NCBI GenBank assembly: GCA_016867715.1
Contig: VGIW01000002.1
Span: 1-64,000 of the forward strand
Reading direction: 5' to 3'
DNA: 64,000 nucleotides
Origin: Candidatus Eisenbacteria bacterium
GTDB lineage: Bacteria > Orphanbacterota > Orphanbacteria > Orphanbacterales > Orphanbacteraceae
Part shown: piece after piece, positions 53,326 through 61,814 of the stretch
How positions within the stretch are numbered: the first letter of the stretch is position 1
Layout: every line of letters begins with the position of its first letter
Notes under the pieces: generated by a model
Told to the model about the DNA's origin: nothing
The model's input: only the letters and a program-made list of their open reading frames with translations
Database searches by the model: none
Made by a program: the position numbers and the translations under genes

Positions 53326-54141
53326 GTGGACGAAACGGACCGGAGGATCGCCGAGAAGATCGAGGCGATCGAGGAGAAGCTGGACGAAGGGGAAGCGGAA
53401 GAGGCGCTCCGCCTCGCCGACCATGCGGTCCGGGAGTTCCCGGACGCGCCGGATCTCCTCGCGCTTCGCGGGGACGCGCTCTGGGCGCTCGGGGGAGTGC
53501 GCGCGGCCTGTGAGGACTACGAGCTTGCCGTCGAGATGCTCCCCGACGCGGCGGATCTTCTCGCGGGGCTCGCGCGGATCCGCTTCTCGCTCGGGGACTT
53601 CCTCGGCGCGAGGCGACGCGCCGAGGAGGCGCTGAAGATCGAGGAGAGGGCGGAGGCGCTCGACGTGCTGAGCCGCCTCGCCGAGCGCGCGGGGCGTCTC
53701 AAAGATGCGGACCGCTTCGCGGAACGCGCGGCCCGCGCCGACCCGGAGGGCTTCCCGCGGCCCTTCCGAATTCCGGAGAAGGACTTCCTGCGGGCGGTCG
53801 AGGAGGCGATCGACCGGCTTCCGGAGCGGTTTCGGGACGCGGTCCGGGAGAAGAACGTCGCCATCCTCGTCGAGCCGGTTCCTCCGGAGGAGATCCTTCT
53901 CGAGGAGGAGCCTCCTTTCGACCCCTCGATCCTCGGGCTCTATCGGGGGATCCCGCTTCCCGATCGGGAGGCCGGCTCGCAAAGGGTCCCGGACACGATC
54001 CATCTCTTCCGCCACAACATCGAGAGGGCGGCCGCGGATCGCGAGACCCTGGTCGAGGAGATCGCGATCACCGTCTACCACGAACTCGGACACTTCTTCG
54101 GGTTGGACGAAGAGGATCTCGACGAGCTCGACCTCGGCTAG
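53326..54141 (+). CDS. TPR protein with C-terminal minimal zincin metallopeptidase domain
   Basis: The 271-residue protein has about three to four TPR-like helical repeats (residues 10-140: EGEAEEALRLADHAVREFPD, RAACEDYELAVEMLPDAADL) and a C-terminal zincin of the PF06262 type with H252, E253 and H256 in YHELGHFFGLDEEDLDEL, the HExxHxxG...E pattern. The start is a GTG with GAGGTG upstream. Minimal zincins of this kind are known as small cytoplasmic proteins; the TPR extension is less usual. The stop overlaps that of sixA as CTAG. Confidence 0.82.
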   Translation: MDETDRRIAEKIEAIEEKLDEGEAEEALRLADHAVREFPDAPDLLALRGDALWALGGVRAACEDYELAVEMLPDAADLLAGLARIRFSLGDFLGARRRAEEALKIEERAEALDVLSRLAERAGRLKDADRFAERAARADPEGFPRPFRIPEKDFLRAVEEAIDRLPERFRDAVREKNVAILVEPVPPEEILLEEEPPFDPSILGLYRGIPLPDREAGSQRVPDTIHLFRHNIERAAADRETLVEEIAITVYHELGHFFGLDEEDLDELDLG

Positions 54142-54587
54142 CGATGCGGTTTGTACCGGCCGTGGAAGCTCCAGGCTATCCCTTCACGCTTCAAGTGAAC
54201 GGCGGCGGCCGGAGGGAGCTTCAGGGCGTACTCTTTCCCCACGAGCCGGGTGAGGAGAAGCTCGAGGTGGGGCAAGTGCCCCACGACGGCGATGTCCTCT
54301 TCGATCGAGGAAAGCTCCTGCGCGATCGCGTCAATTTCGTCGTTCGGGTCGAGCCCCTTCCTCACCTCGATCGCGGCCGAGCGCCCGACCCTGTCGGTCA
54401 GGATCTCCGCGGTCTGGCGGGCGCGCGTCTTCCCGCTGTGGAGGATCCGCTCCACGCGGATGCCCGCCGCGGCGAGCTGATCGGCGACGTAGATCGAGTC
54501 GGCGATGCCCGTCTCGGTGAGGCCCCGGTCGGGGTCCGTGTCGGAGGGCATCGCGTGCCCGTGGCGCATGATGACGATGTCCGGCAT
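54138..54587 (-). CDS. sixA: SixA-type phosphohistidine phosphatase
   Basis: The 149-residue histidine-phosphatase-superfamily protein has the catalytic RHGHA at the N-terminus (VIMRHGHAMP), LTETGIADS, the SGKTRARQTAEIL arginine motif and VVGHLPHLELLLTRL with the second catalytic His. Length and order fit SixA, which dephosphorylates histidine-containing phosphocarriers. The ATG follows GAGGTG. A promoter lies at 54638-54666, divergent from the Mut7-C/CheR gene. Confidence 0.88.
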   Translation of the reverse strand: MPDIVIMRHGHAMPSDTDPDRGLTETGIADSIYVADQLAAAGIRVERILHSGKTRARQTAEILTDRVGRSAAIEVRKGLDPNDEIDAIAQELSSIEEDIAVVGHLPHLELLLTRLVGKEYALKLPPAAAVHLKREGIAWSFHGRYKPHR

Positions 54588-54637
54588 AGGATTCACCTCG
54601 CGAGAAAGTCGGCGCTTGGTTCCGGCGCTCCCGCGTG

Positions 54638-54666
54638 ATTCTATCGAAGGGGCGAGGGCGGGGCAA
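54638..54666 (-). promoter_or_regulatory. Predicted sixA promoter
   Basis: On the minus strand TTGCCC (54666-54661) and TAGAAT (54643-54638) are exactly 17 nt apart, about 51 nt before the sixA start. Confidence 0.5.
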
Positions 54667-54693
54667 GAGCCGCGCCGCGCGGCGGGATTCCGA

Positions 54694-56001
54694 ATGGGCG
54701 ATCCGTGTTTCTTGGCCGACGACATGCTCGCGCGTCTGGCGCGCTGGCTCCGAGGGGCGGGGCTCGACGTGGCGTACGCCGGTCGGGGCGCGTCCGACGA
54801 CGAGATTCTCCGATCGGCCCGCAGGGAGGGACGGGTCGTCCTCACGCGGGACACGCGCTTTCCCGGCGGAGAAGAAGAGCGAATCGTCCTCGAGAGCGCG
54901 GATCTCGACGAGCAGCTCGTCGAGGTGCTCCGCCATTTCCCCTCGTTCGATCCTCTCGCGCGCTCCTTTTCCCGCTGCATGGAGTGCAACGGGCGGCTCG
55001 CCGAGGAGAACGATCCGCCCGCCCGGCCGGCGGGGGTCTCGGGGCCGTTCCGCCGGTGCGCGGAGTGCGGGAGGCTCTTCTGGCTCGGGACGCACACGCG
55101 GCGCATTCGGGAGCGGCTCGCGCGGATCGCGGGGAGGCTGGACGAGGCGAGTCGCGGGGAAGAGAGCGGGGAGCCTCCCCCGTTCGAGCGGGCGGCCTTC
55201 GACGCCTTTCTGCGAGACGCGTTCGCGAGACTCGACCTGTCGTGGCGCGGCTACCGGCGCGTCCGATTCGGGCTTCGGGGGCGCGTCCGGAGAAGACTCC
55301 GCGCGCTCGGGCTCCGCACGCTCTGGGAGTACCGGGAGACGCTCGCGCGCTCTCCGGAGGAGCGCTTCCTTCTCGGCGCCCTTCTTCACGTGACCGTCTC
55401 CCGGTTCTTCCGAGATCGAAGCGTCTGGCTCTCGCTCCCCGAGATCCTCTTTCCCCGGCTCGTCGAACAGGCGGGGAAGGGGCCGGTCCGCGTCTTCTCG
55501 CTCGGATGCGCGTCGGGCGAGGAACCCTTCACCCTTCGAATGCTTTGGAATGAATCGAGCGTGTCCGAGATCCCGATCGAGATCCTCGCGGCGGATGTTT
55601 CCGAATCGTGTCTCCGGCGCGCGCGCGAAGCGGTTTACCCCTCGAGCGCGGTGCACAACGTGCCCGAACCGTACGTGCGGCGCTACTTCCGCCTCGAAGG
55701 CGGAAACTGGATCCTCGACCGCACCCTCGCGGACTCGGTCCGTTTCGAGCGGTTCGATTGGAGAAGCGACCGTTGGCCGGGCCCGTTCCACTGGATCCTC
55801 GCGCGGAACGGGGTGTTCACGTATCTCGGCGAGGACGCGCGGCTTCGGGTGTTCGAGAAGATTCGCTCCACGCTCCTGCCGGGCGGCTTTCTCTGGGTCG
55901 GCGGAAACGAGAGGCTTCGCGAGGCGCCGAAGGATTGGGAGATCCTCGCGCCCGGCCTCTTTCGCGCCGGCGGATCGTCCGCGCGCGCCGGACCCGCTTG
56001 A
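54694..56001 (+). CDS. Mut7-C RNase domain fused to CheR-type methyltransferase
   Basis: Residues 5-145 are a Mut7-C (PIN-like) domain: FLADDMLARLARWLRGAGLD, DDEILRSARREGRVVLTRDT (D53), the zinc cysteines C95, C98, C122 and C125, and the family end FWLGTHTRRIRERL. Residues 165-420 are a full CheR: an N-terminal helical domain (FDAFLRDAFARLDLSWRGYR, ending HVTVSRFFRD), SAM motif SLGCASGEEP (269-278), D301 and RNGVFTYL (371-378). The frame is continuous. No Che or MCP genes are near; neighbours are sixA and acpS. The start is the ATG just before the first strand; it lacks a clear ribosome site. CheR normally methylates receptor glutamates; here the target is unknown. Confidence 0.8.
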   Translation: MGDPCFLADDMLARLARWLRGAGLDVAYAGRGASDDEILRSARREGRVVLTRDTRFPGGEEERIVLESADLDEQLVEVLRHFPSFDPLARSFSRCMECNGRLAEENDPPARPAGVSGPFRRCAECGRLFWLGTHTRRIRERLARIAGRLDEASRGEESGEPPPFERAAFDAFLRDAFARLDLSWRGYRRVRFGLRGRVRRRLRALGLRTLWEYRETLARSPEERFLLGALLHVTVSRFFRDRSVWLSLPEILFPRLVEQAGKGPVRVFSLGCASGEEPFTLRMLWNESSVSEIPIEILAADVSESCLRRAREAVYPSSAVHNVPEPYVRRYFRLEGGNWILDRTLADSVRFERFDWRSDRWPGPFHWILARNGVFTYLGEDARLRVFEKIRSTLLPGGFLWVGGNERLREAPKDWEILAPGLFRAGGSSARAGPA

Positions 56002-56057
56002 CGGATGGAAGGATCGGGTGTAGTTTTCCGATCGGCGGGCCGAATGAGGATCGCGTC

Positions 56058-56453
56058 ATGATCGCCGGTATCGGGATGGACATGGTCCTCATCGAGCGGA
56101 TGCGCCGCGCGATCGATCGTTTCGGCGATCGCTTCTTGAGGCGCGTGTTCACGGAAGGAGAGATCGCGTACTGCCGCACGAAGCGCGATCCGGTCCCTTC
56201 CTTCGCCGCCCGCTTCGCCGCGAAAGAGGCGGCGATGAAGGCTCTCGGTACGGGCGTGTCGCGGGGTGTGTTCTTCCGGCACGTCGAGGTGTCACGTCGG
56301 AGAGGAGAGGGGCCGCGCGTCCTGTTCCACGGGGGGGCGAGGCGCCGGGCCGACCTTCTCGACGTGGCCGCCTCGCATCTCACGCTCACTCATGAGAAGA
56401 ACATCGCCGCCGCGTTCGTCGTCCTCATGAAGAAGCCGTCGCGTGAGCGTTGA
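56058..56453 (+). CDS. acpS: Holo-[acyl-carrier-protein] synthase
   Basis: The 131-residue phosphopantetheinyl transferase activates acyl carrier protein. Motifs are IAGIGMDMVLIERM (metal Asp), RVFTEGEIAYC, the catalytic FAARFAAKEAAMKALGTGV and LTHEKNIAAAFVVL (usually LSHT/D...A). Length fits AcpS. The ATG follows GAGG. It converges on tyrS with a dispersed repeat between. Confidence 0.92.
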   Translation: MIAGIGMDMVLIERMRRAIDRFGDRFLRRVFTEGEIAYCRTKRDPVPSFAARFAAKEAAMKALGTGVSRGVFFRHVEVSRRRGEGPRVLFHGGARRRADLLDVAASHLTLTHEKNIAAAFVVLMKKPSRER

Positions 56454-56455
56454 TC

Positions 56456-56523
56456 CGTCGGAGGGATGCTTCTTGCGCGACCCGGCCGAGAAGAGACCCG
56501 GCGTGCCTCGGTCGGATCGGGGC
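56456..56523. repeat. Third copy of the 36.7-kb dispersed repeat
   Basis: This 68-nt stretch aligns without gaps to 36735-36802: cgtcgga, ttcttgcg, cccggccgag and gtcggatc are shared at the same spacing, with about two thirds of positions identical. It fills the gap between convergent acpS and tyrS, and CCGGCCGAG with CTCGGTCGG can form a hairpin, so a terminator role is possible. Confidence 0.6.
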
Positions 56524-57794
56524 TATTCTTCGAAGCGAACGAGGCGGTAGTTCTTCTTCCCCTGTCTCAGGACGAGCGTCGATCCGGCCGCCAGGTCGTT
56601 CGGCCCGACGGAGCGGTCCGGGCTCTCCACGCGCACGTTGTTGAGATAAACCCCGCCTCCTTCGATGAGCCTCCGCGCCGCCCCCTTTCCCGTCGAAAGA
56701 CCGCTCTCGACGAGAAGGTCGACGATCCCAAGGCCCCCCGCGAGGCGCGCGCGCGGGAGGACGGCGGAGGGAACGTCCGCGAAGACGTCGGCGAGGGTGC
56801 GCTCGTCCACCCCATCGAGCGTTCCCCCGAAGAAGATCTCCGAGGCGCGGACCGCCGCGCGAAGCGCCCCGTCTCCGTGCACGAGCCGCGTCGCCTCCTC
56901 GGCGAGGCGTTTCTGCGCGGCGCGGCGCTCGGGCGCGGCCGCGAGCTCGCGCTCGATCTCGGCGATCTCTGGAAGCGGAACGAACGTGAACATCTTGAGA
57001 AAGGGGATCGCGTCCGCGTCGCTCGCGTTGATCCAATGCTGATAGAACCGGTAGGGGGAGGTGAGGGCCGGATCGAGCCAGATCCGCTCCCCGTCGCTCG
57101 TCTTTCCGAGCTTCTGGCCGGAGGAGTCGACGAGAAGAGGGAAGACGATCCCGTACGCCTGCTTGCCGCGCAGCTTCCGGATGAGATCGATCCCCGTGGT
57201 GATGTTCCCCCACTGATCGCTTCCGCCCGCCTGGAGCACGCAGCCGTGCGTATCGTGGAGGTGCAGGAAGTCGTACGCCTGAAGGAGCATGTACGAAAAT
57301 TCCGTGTACGAAATGCCTGTTTCTCCCGAGAGCCGGCTCTTCACGCTCTCCTTGGCGAGCATCTCGCCGAGGCGGAAATGCTTGCCGACGTCGCGGAGGA
57401 ACTCGATGAAGCCGAAGGATCCGAGCCAGTCGGCGTTGTTCACGAGGAGCGCCTTTCCCCCGCCGAAGTCGAGGAAGCGCTCGAACTGCTTCTTGAGGGC
57501 GGCGAGGTTCCGCTCGAGCGTCTCTGGATCGAGGAGGTTCCTCTCCTTCGACTTCCCCGAGGGATCCCCGATCATGCCGGTCGCCCCCCCCATCACCGCG
57601 ATCGCGCGGTGCCCGGCCCGCTGGAAGTGGGCGAGGCCCATGATCGGGATCAGGTTCCCCGCGTGGAAAGAGGGTCCGGTCGGGTCGAACCCGATGTAGC
57701 AGGAGACCTTCTCGCGCTCGAGGAGCTTCGGAATCTCCTCGGACGTCGCGTTCTCGATGAAGCCGCGCGCTTCCAGTTCGGCGTACAGGTTCAA
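56523..57794 (-). CDS. tyrS: Tyrosyl-tRNA synthetase
   Basis: The 423-residue class I synthetase charges tRNA-Tyr. It has YIGFDPTGPSFHAGNLIPIM (the HIGH-equivalent HAGN), LQAGGSDQWGNITTGIDLIR (Tyr site), and KLGKTSDGERIWLD (KMSKS-equivalent), with a C-terminal S4 domain (KGAARRLIEGGGVYLNNVRV). Length fits TyrS. A TAGAAT box on the minus strand lies at 57854-57849, overlapping the stop codon of the upstream macrodomain gene. Confidence 0.95.
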   Translation of the reverse strand: MNLYAELEARGFIENATSEEIPKLLEREKVSCYIGFDPTGPSFHAGNLIPIMGLAHFQRAGHRAIAVMGGATGMIGDPSGKSKERNLLDPETLERNLAALKKQFERFLDFGGGKALLVNNADWLGSFGFIEFLRDVGKHFRLGEMLAKESVKSRLSGETGISYTEFSYMLLQAYDFLHLHDTHGCVLQAGGSDQWGNITTGIDLIRKLRGKQAYGIVFPLLVDSSGQKLGKTSDGERIWLDPALTSPYRFYQHWINASDADAIPFLKMFTFVPLPEIAEIERELAAAPERRAAQKRLAEEATRLVHGDGALRAAVRASEIFFGGTLDGVDERTLADVFADVPSAVLPRARLAGGLGIVDLLVESGLSTGKGAARRLIEGGGVYLNNVRVESPDRSVGPNDLAAGSTLVLRQGKKNYRLVRFEE

Positions 57795-57851
57795 GACGGA
57801 TCTCCTTTGCGGCAGAGGTCCCCATCGGTGCTCGGGCGCTTCCGCCGCATT

Positions 57852-58403
57852 CTACTCGCTTTTCGGCGCGTCCTCCGATCGAATGTTCCCGAGGACCTTC
57901 CGGAACGCGGCGGCATCCCTTTCGCCGAAGAGGACGAAGCGAACGGTCTTCGGAAGGGGGTGCGCCTGGAGGAACCGAATCGTCGTCCGGATCGCGATTC
58001 GGCTCGCCTCGATGAAGGGGTAACCGTACGCCCCGGTCGAGATCGCGGGGAAGGCGATGCCGGCGCACCCGCGCTCCGCGGCGAGCTCCAACGACCGGCG
58101 ATAGCAGGACGCGAGCGCCTCCGGCTCGCCGTGCCTCCCGTCGCGATAGACCGGCCCGACCGCGTGGATCACGAACGGAGCGGAGAGGCGGAACCCCGGC
58201 GTGATCTTCGCGTCCCCGGTCTCGCATCCTCCGAGCGTCTCGCAGAACCGGCGGAGCTCGGGACCCGCCGCGCGGTGGATCGCCCCGTCCACGCCTCCCC
58301 CTCCGAGCAACGTCCGGTTGGCCGCGTTCACGATCGCCGCCACCCGTTCCCTCGTGATGTCCCCATCCACGATCTCGATCCGATCGAAGGGATTCTTCTT
58401 CAT
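57852..58403 (-). CDS. Macrodomain ADP-ribose hydrolase (YmdB/MacroD type)
   Basis: The 183-residue protein is a single macrodomain: IEIVDGDITRERVAAIVNAA, NRTLLGGGGVDGAIHRAAGP (catalytic Asn and the GGGVDGAIH loop), GDAKITPGFRLSAPFVIHAV and FPAISTGAYGYPF. This subgroup removes ADP-ribose from proteins or deacetylates O-acetyl-ADP-ribose. It lies upstream of tyrS in the same direction, 57 nt away. Confidence 0.92.
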   Translation of the reverse strand: MKKNPFDRIEIVDGDITRERVAAIVNAANRTLLGGGGVDGAIHRAAGPELRRFCETLGGCETGDAKITPGFRLSAPFVIHAVGPVYRDGRHGEPEALASCYRRSLELAAERGCAGIAFPAISTGAYGYPFIEASRIAIRTTIRFLQAHPLPKTVRFVLFGERDAAAFRKVLGNIRSEDAPKSE

Positions 58404-58553
58404 GGCTCGCGCCTTCGAGGGGAATGATCGTCTTCAGGATACCATCGAGCGGACCCCGCGAGAAACGATCCAGGGATCGGTCGCCGAAGAAAGTGTGGCG
58501 ATTCCGCGGCGGTCTGCTTAATCTCAGAGCGGAGATCAAACGAAAGTCGCACC

Positions 58554-59060
58554 ATGAACGCGCTGCTGCGAACGGTCCTCATCGAGCATGCCCGGGAAGT
58601 CCGCGATCTCACGATCGTGGTCGCCGCTCGGTTCACCGCCGAGGACGCCTATCGCATTCCGCACCGCTGCGGCAACTGCCCGATCTGGAACATCGGCCAT
58701 CTTCTCGCCGTTCAGGAAAGCGTCCTCCTCCGCCCCTTCGGGGAGAGAGGCGTTCTTCCCGCGAGCTATCCGGAGCTGTTCGGCGAGGGGACCTGCTCCT
58801 GCGAGTGGAACGGGAACCGCCCCGACTGGGACGAGGTCGTCTCCCTTCTCGATCCGGCGCGCGCGCGCGTGGAGGAGTTCATCGAGGGGGGGATCGATCT
58901 CCGGGCGCCTCTTCCCGAGCCCGCGTTCACCGCGCTCGGGATCGTTCTCTCGAACGCGGCGGAAGCGCTTAGCTTCTCCACGCTGCACGAGGCGATTCAC
59001 ATCGGAGTGCTTTCCACCTACGCTCGCCTCCTCGGGGAGCCGGGCGACCCGAAGGCCTAG
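58554..59060 (+). CDS. DinB-like four-helix-bundle protein
   Basis: The 168-residue protein has the DinB pattern: an N-terminal helix, CPIWNIGHLLAVQESVLLRP (first metal His in NIGHL), and TLHEAIHIGVLSTYARLLG (the second and third His). The family includes metal-dependent thiol transferases and proteins of unknown role. The start follows a purine-rich AAACGAAAG stretch. It is divergent from the macrodomain gene. Confidence 0.82.
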   Translation: MNALLRTVLIEHAREVRDLTIVVAARFTAEDAYRIPHRCGNCPIWNIGHLLAVQESVLLRPFGERGVLPASYPELFGEGTCSCEWNGNRPDWDEVVSLLDPARARVEEFIEGGIDLRAPLPEPAFTALGIVLSNAAEALSFSTLHEAIHIGVLSTYARLLGEPGDPKA

Positions 59061-59195
59061 GCGAGACCATAAACCCCTCCGTGACGGCGGCGGGGAATGC
59101 GTGCATGATTCGGGTCAAGTCTTGGCGATTCCCGGTCGATAACGGGAAGAGTGGATCGCCTCGGAAACGCGCGTTTCCGGATGGAGGTGACGACG

Positions 59196-60306
59196 ATGCG
59201 ACGGTTTTTCTTCCTTACTTTCCGCCCTCGCGTTTGCTCTCGCCGTGTCGCTCTTCCCAGGGTGCGGCGGCGACGATGACGGTGACAACAACCCATCCGG
59301 GCCGAACGGACCGGGAGACACGCTGACGACCGATCAGGTTCTCCAGGAGATCGAGAACGTGCTCGGCTCCGTGCAAGGCGCCGTCGAGGATTGCGATCCG
59401 ATGGTCGTTCTCGCGGGGCTCGGCCTTCCGGAGAACCTGCCGGAGATGGGACTGCTCGTACTGGCGATCGACTCGGCGATGCGGACCGACGGCGATCTCT
59501 CCCCCTTCTATGGGACGTGGCAGGACACAACGCCGATGCGCCCGCTCGACGGGGCGGTGCGGATCAGCCCGCAGCCGACGGACGCCGTGAAGATCATCGT
59601 GGCGGGTATCGACACCCTTGGAAACCCGGTCCCGGGGAGCATCGTGCTCAGGGAGTTCTTCGCCGGCGAGCCGACCGATTCGATCCGGATCGATGTCTCC
59701 GTCCACGCGGACGGTTCGCCGAACGACAGCCTACGCCTCCGCGTCAGGGGCGAGCTTGACGCGAGCGCGGGCCACGGAAACGTCGAGGTCACCGGCCACT
59801 CGTGCGGGGCGAACTGGTACTTCGAGATCGAGATGGGCGGTGAGGACGGAGAGGGGGAGATCTCCGGATGGTACGCGTATCCGGGCGAGCCGACCCTCTA
59901 CTTCGAGGCGTCGGGGAGCGTGGACACCTCGCTCGCCGAGGGGGCGGTCGAGGGGACGGTTCATCTCTGGACGACCGATGATCCGTCATTCGACCTTGTG
60001 CTCACGATGGTCAGCGATCCGGACACGTGCCTCGATGGGACGATCAAGATCGACGGTTCTCCGGAAGCGGACATCTACATGGTGAACTGCGACGACGAGG
60101 AAGCGGTCGCGATGTACATCGTCATCGACGGCCATGTGTTCGACGCCGAAGAGCTGCTCGGCGAGATGTACGAGATGCTGATCACGCTCGATCTCGACGA
60201 GCTCGAGGAGTGGCTCGACTACGTTCCGGCGAAGCGGATCGTTCCGGACGTCCTATGGCCCGTCGGAAAGGGCCATGCCGAGGCGCTCGAGCGCTACCGA
60301 CAGTAG
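59196..60306 (+). CDS. Lipoprotein of unknown function, apparent frameshift in signal peptide
   Basis: From 59245 (GTG) an intact frame of 353 residues begins inside a lipobox, VSLFPGCGGDDDG. Upstream, ALAFALA in the same frame and MRRFFFLT (ATG 59196, preceded by GGAGGTGA) one base off together make a normal lipoprotein signal, so one extra base lies between 59204 and 59224, where TTTTT and CTTTCC occur. The mature protein is acidic, mostly beta by pattern (VRISPQPTDAVKIIVAG, GHGNVEVTGHSCGANWYFEI) and matches no family I recognise. Its 3' end overlaps the convergent aminotransferase by 54 nt. Confidence 0.7.
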
Positions 60307-61350
60307 AGCGGGAGGGAGGCCGAAGCCGAGACGGAAGCCGCGCGCATCCTCGAAGTAGCTCCCGGGGACGGCGAGGACGCCCTGCTCCCGGCGGGCGCGC
60401 TCGAGGAGCGCCGGCAGGTCTCTTCTCTCTCGGAGGCGCGGAAAAGCCGTGATCCCCGTGTCGGGCCGGACCCACTCGAGGTCCGGCCTTTCTTTTATCC
60501 ATGAAGAGACGATCGCGAGGCACCGGGCGGCGCGCTCTTCGGCGGGGCGGCGGAGCTCCTCGCGCTTCGCGAGCGCGGCGACGCCGAGCGCGACCGACGG
60601 ACCGGAGAGATCCCCGATCGTGTAGTCGTAGAATGGGGCCGCGCGCCGGATCACCTCCTCGCGCGCGAGGATCCATCCGACGCGAAGCCGTCCGAGGCCG
60701 TACACTTTGGTCAGGCTGCCGACCGAGATCATGCGTGTTCCGTGGCGGAAGGCGTTCGCGTACTCGGGCGATTCCGCGCTTCCGTCCGGGCGGGCGAAAT
60801 CGGCGTACACCTCGTCGACCAGAATATCGACGCCCCGGTCCTCGGCGACCGCCGCGAGCCAATCCCTCTCCTCGCGCGTCAAGCGGACCCCGCTCGGGTT
60901 GTGCGGATCGGTGAGCGCGACGAGCCGCACGTCGGGGGCGAGGGCGTCGAGAAGGCGTTCCCGATCGAAGCGGAAGCCCTTCTCGAACGGGCGCGGGAGA
61001 CGGTCGATCCGCGCGCCGAGGAGGGCCGGGATTCTCCGGATCGGCTCGTACGCCGGCTCCTCGACGAGAACCCGGCTCCCGGAATCGAGGAGCGCCGCGT
61101 AGACGAGGAAGAGGGCGAACGTCGTCCCGTTGGCGGGAAGGACGTTCTTCTCCGGCAATCCGTACGAGGCGGCGATCGCGGAGCGAAGCGTCGGGCTTCC
61201 CCATTCGGACGACTCCGGAACGAGAAGCTTCTCCGGCGGGACGCCGAGTCTTTCGAGCGGGATCTCTTCCATTCCGCTTCGGGAGAGGTCAAACGGGACG
61301 TCCTTCGTTTCCCTCGCCCACCGGAGATACTCGATGATCGGAAGCTTCAT
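60253..61350 (-). CDS. PLP-dependent aminotransferase, class I/II
   Basis: The 365-residue fold-type I enzyme has ANGTTFALFLVYAALL, LVEEPAYEPIRRIPALLGAR, LTDPHNPSGVRLTREERDWL, ILVDEVYADF and the PLP lysine in SVGSLTKVYGLGRLRVGW. It belongs to the general aspartate/histidinol-phosphate aminotransferase group; the substrate is not clear and no pathway genes are adjacent. The ATG is preceded by GGGGGG. A TATACT -10-like box on the minus strand (61429-61424) lies about 75 nt upstream. Confidence 0.87.
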   Translation of the reverse strand: MKLPIIEYLRWARETKDVPFDLSRSGMEEIPLERLGVPPEKLLVPESSEWGSPTLRSAIAASYGLPEKNVLPANGTTFALFLVYAALLDSGSRVLVEEPAYEPIRRIPALLGARIDRLPRPFEKGFRFDRERLLDALAPDVRLVALTDPHNPSGVRLTREERDWLAAVAEDRGVDILVDEVYADFARPDGSAESPEYANAFRHGTRMISVGSLTKVYGLGRLRVGWILAREEVIRRAAPFYDYTIGDLSGPSVALGVAALAKREELRRPAEERAARCLAIVSSWIKERPDLEWVRPDTGITAFPRLRERRDLPALLERARREQGVLAVPGSYFEDARGFRLGFGLPPALLSVALERLGMALSDGP

Positions 61351-61814
61351 GATCCCCCCCGCGCTCGAAAAGGAGCGCTCGAAGAAGCCGGGTTCCGCTT
61401 GACCGAAACGCAGGGCGCGCCTAGTATAAACCGATCGCGGCCGTCGATTCCTCGATCGTTCGTCGGCGCCGTCCCCCCGCCCCCGTTCGCGGCCCCAAGG
61501 CTCGCCGCGCGCGGGCGGAGACCGGCCCCGCCGTTCCCGGAACGAACGGGCCGGGGGAGCCGTTTTCGAGCCGAGAGACCACGCCCTTTCGAAAGGCGGT
61601 GTTCGCTGATGACCGGATTCCGACACGCCCGATCCGACAACCTGCGAGCGGGTGAACATAGAGACCGATCGGCGCTTCGCAGAAACGAGAGGCGCCGGGC
61701 GATCGAGCGCCGCTTCGGCCGCGTCGTCCGCCGTTTCCGAATCGACATTCCCGCCGAGACCGAGCGCGTGCGAGGGGCGAGCGGCGCCAAGAAGGACCGC
61801 GAACGCTAGCCTAG
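61351..61814. other. Gap between two leftward genes
   Basis: No recognisable gene lies in these 464 bases. A 66-codon frame at 61609-61809 (plus strand, MTGFRHARSDNLR start, very Arg-rich) has a weak AAAGGCGGTG ribosome site but unconvincing composition. The region also holds the promoter-like sequences at 61399-61427. It may contain the 3' untranslated part of the GT4/CPBP gene. Confidence 0.4.
61399..61427 (+). promoter_or_regulatory. Promoter-like sequence facing an empty gap
   Basis: TTGACC (61399-61404) and TAGTAT (61422-61427) are 17 nt apart on the plus strand, a good match to the promoters predicted elsewhere in the window, but no clear gene follows. On the minus strand the same site contains TATACT (61429-61424), which could instead serve the aminotransferase. 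Confidence 0.35.

Noticed and set aside
54694-56001. Chemotaxis locus because of the CheR domain
   Set aside because: No CheB, CheW, CheA or receptor gene is in the window, and the CheR is attached to a nuclease domain.
58554-59060. DinB next to a macrodomain gene as a toxin-antitoxin or defence pair
   Set aside because: The genes are divergent, both are common housekeeping-type families, and nothing else of a defence island is present.
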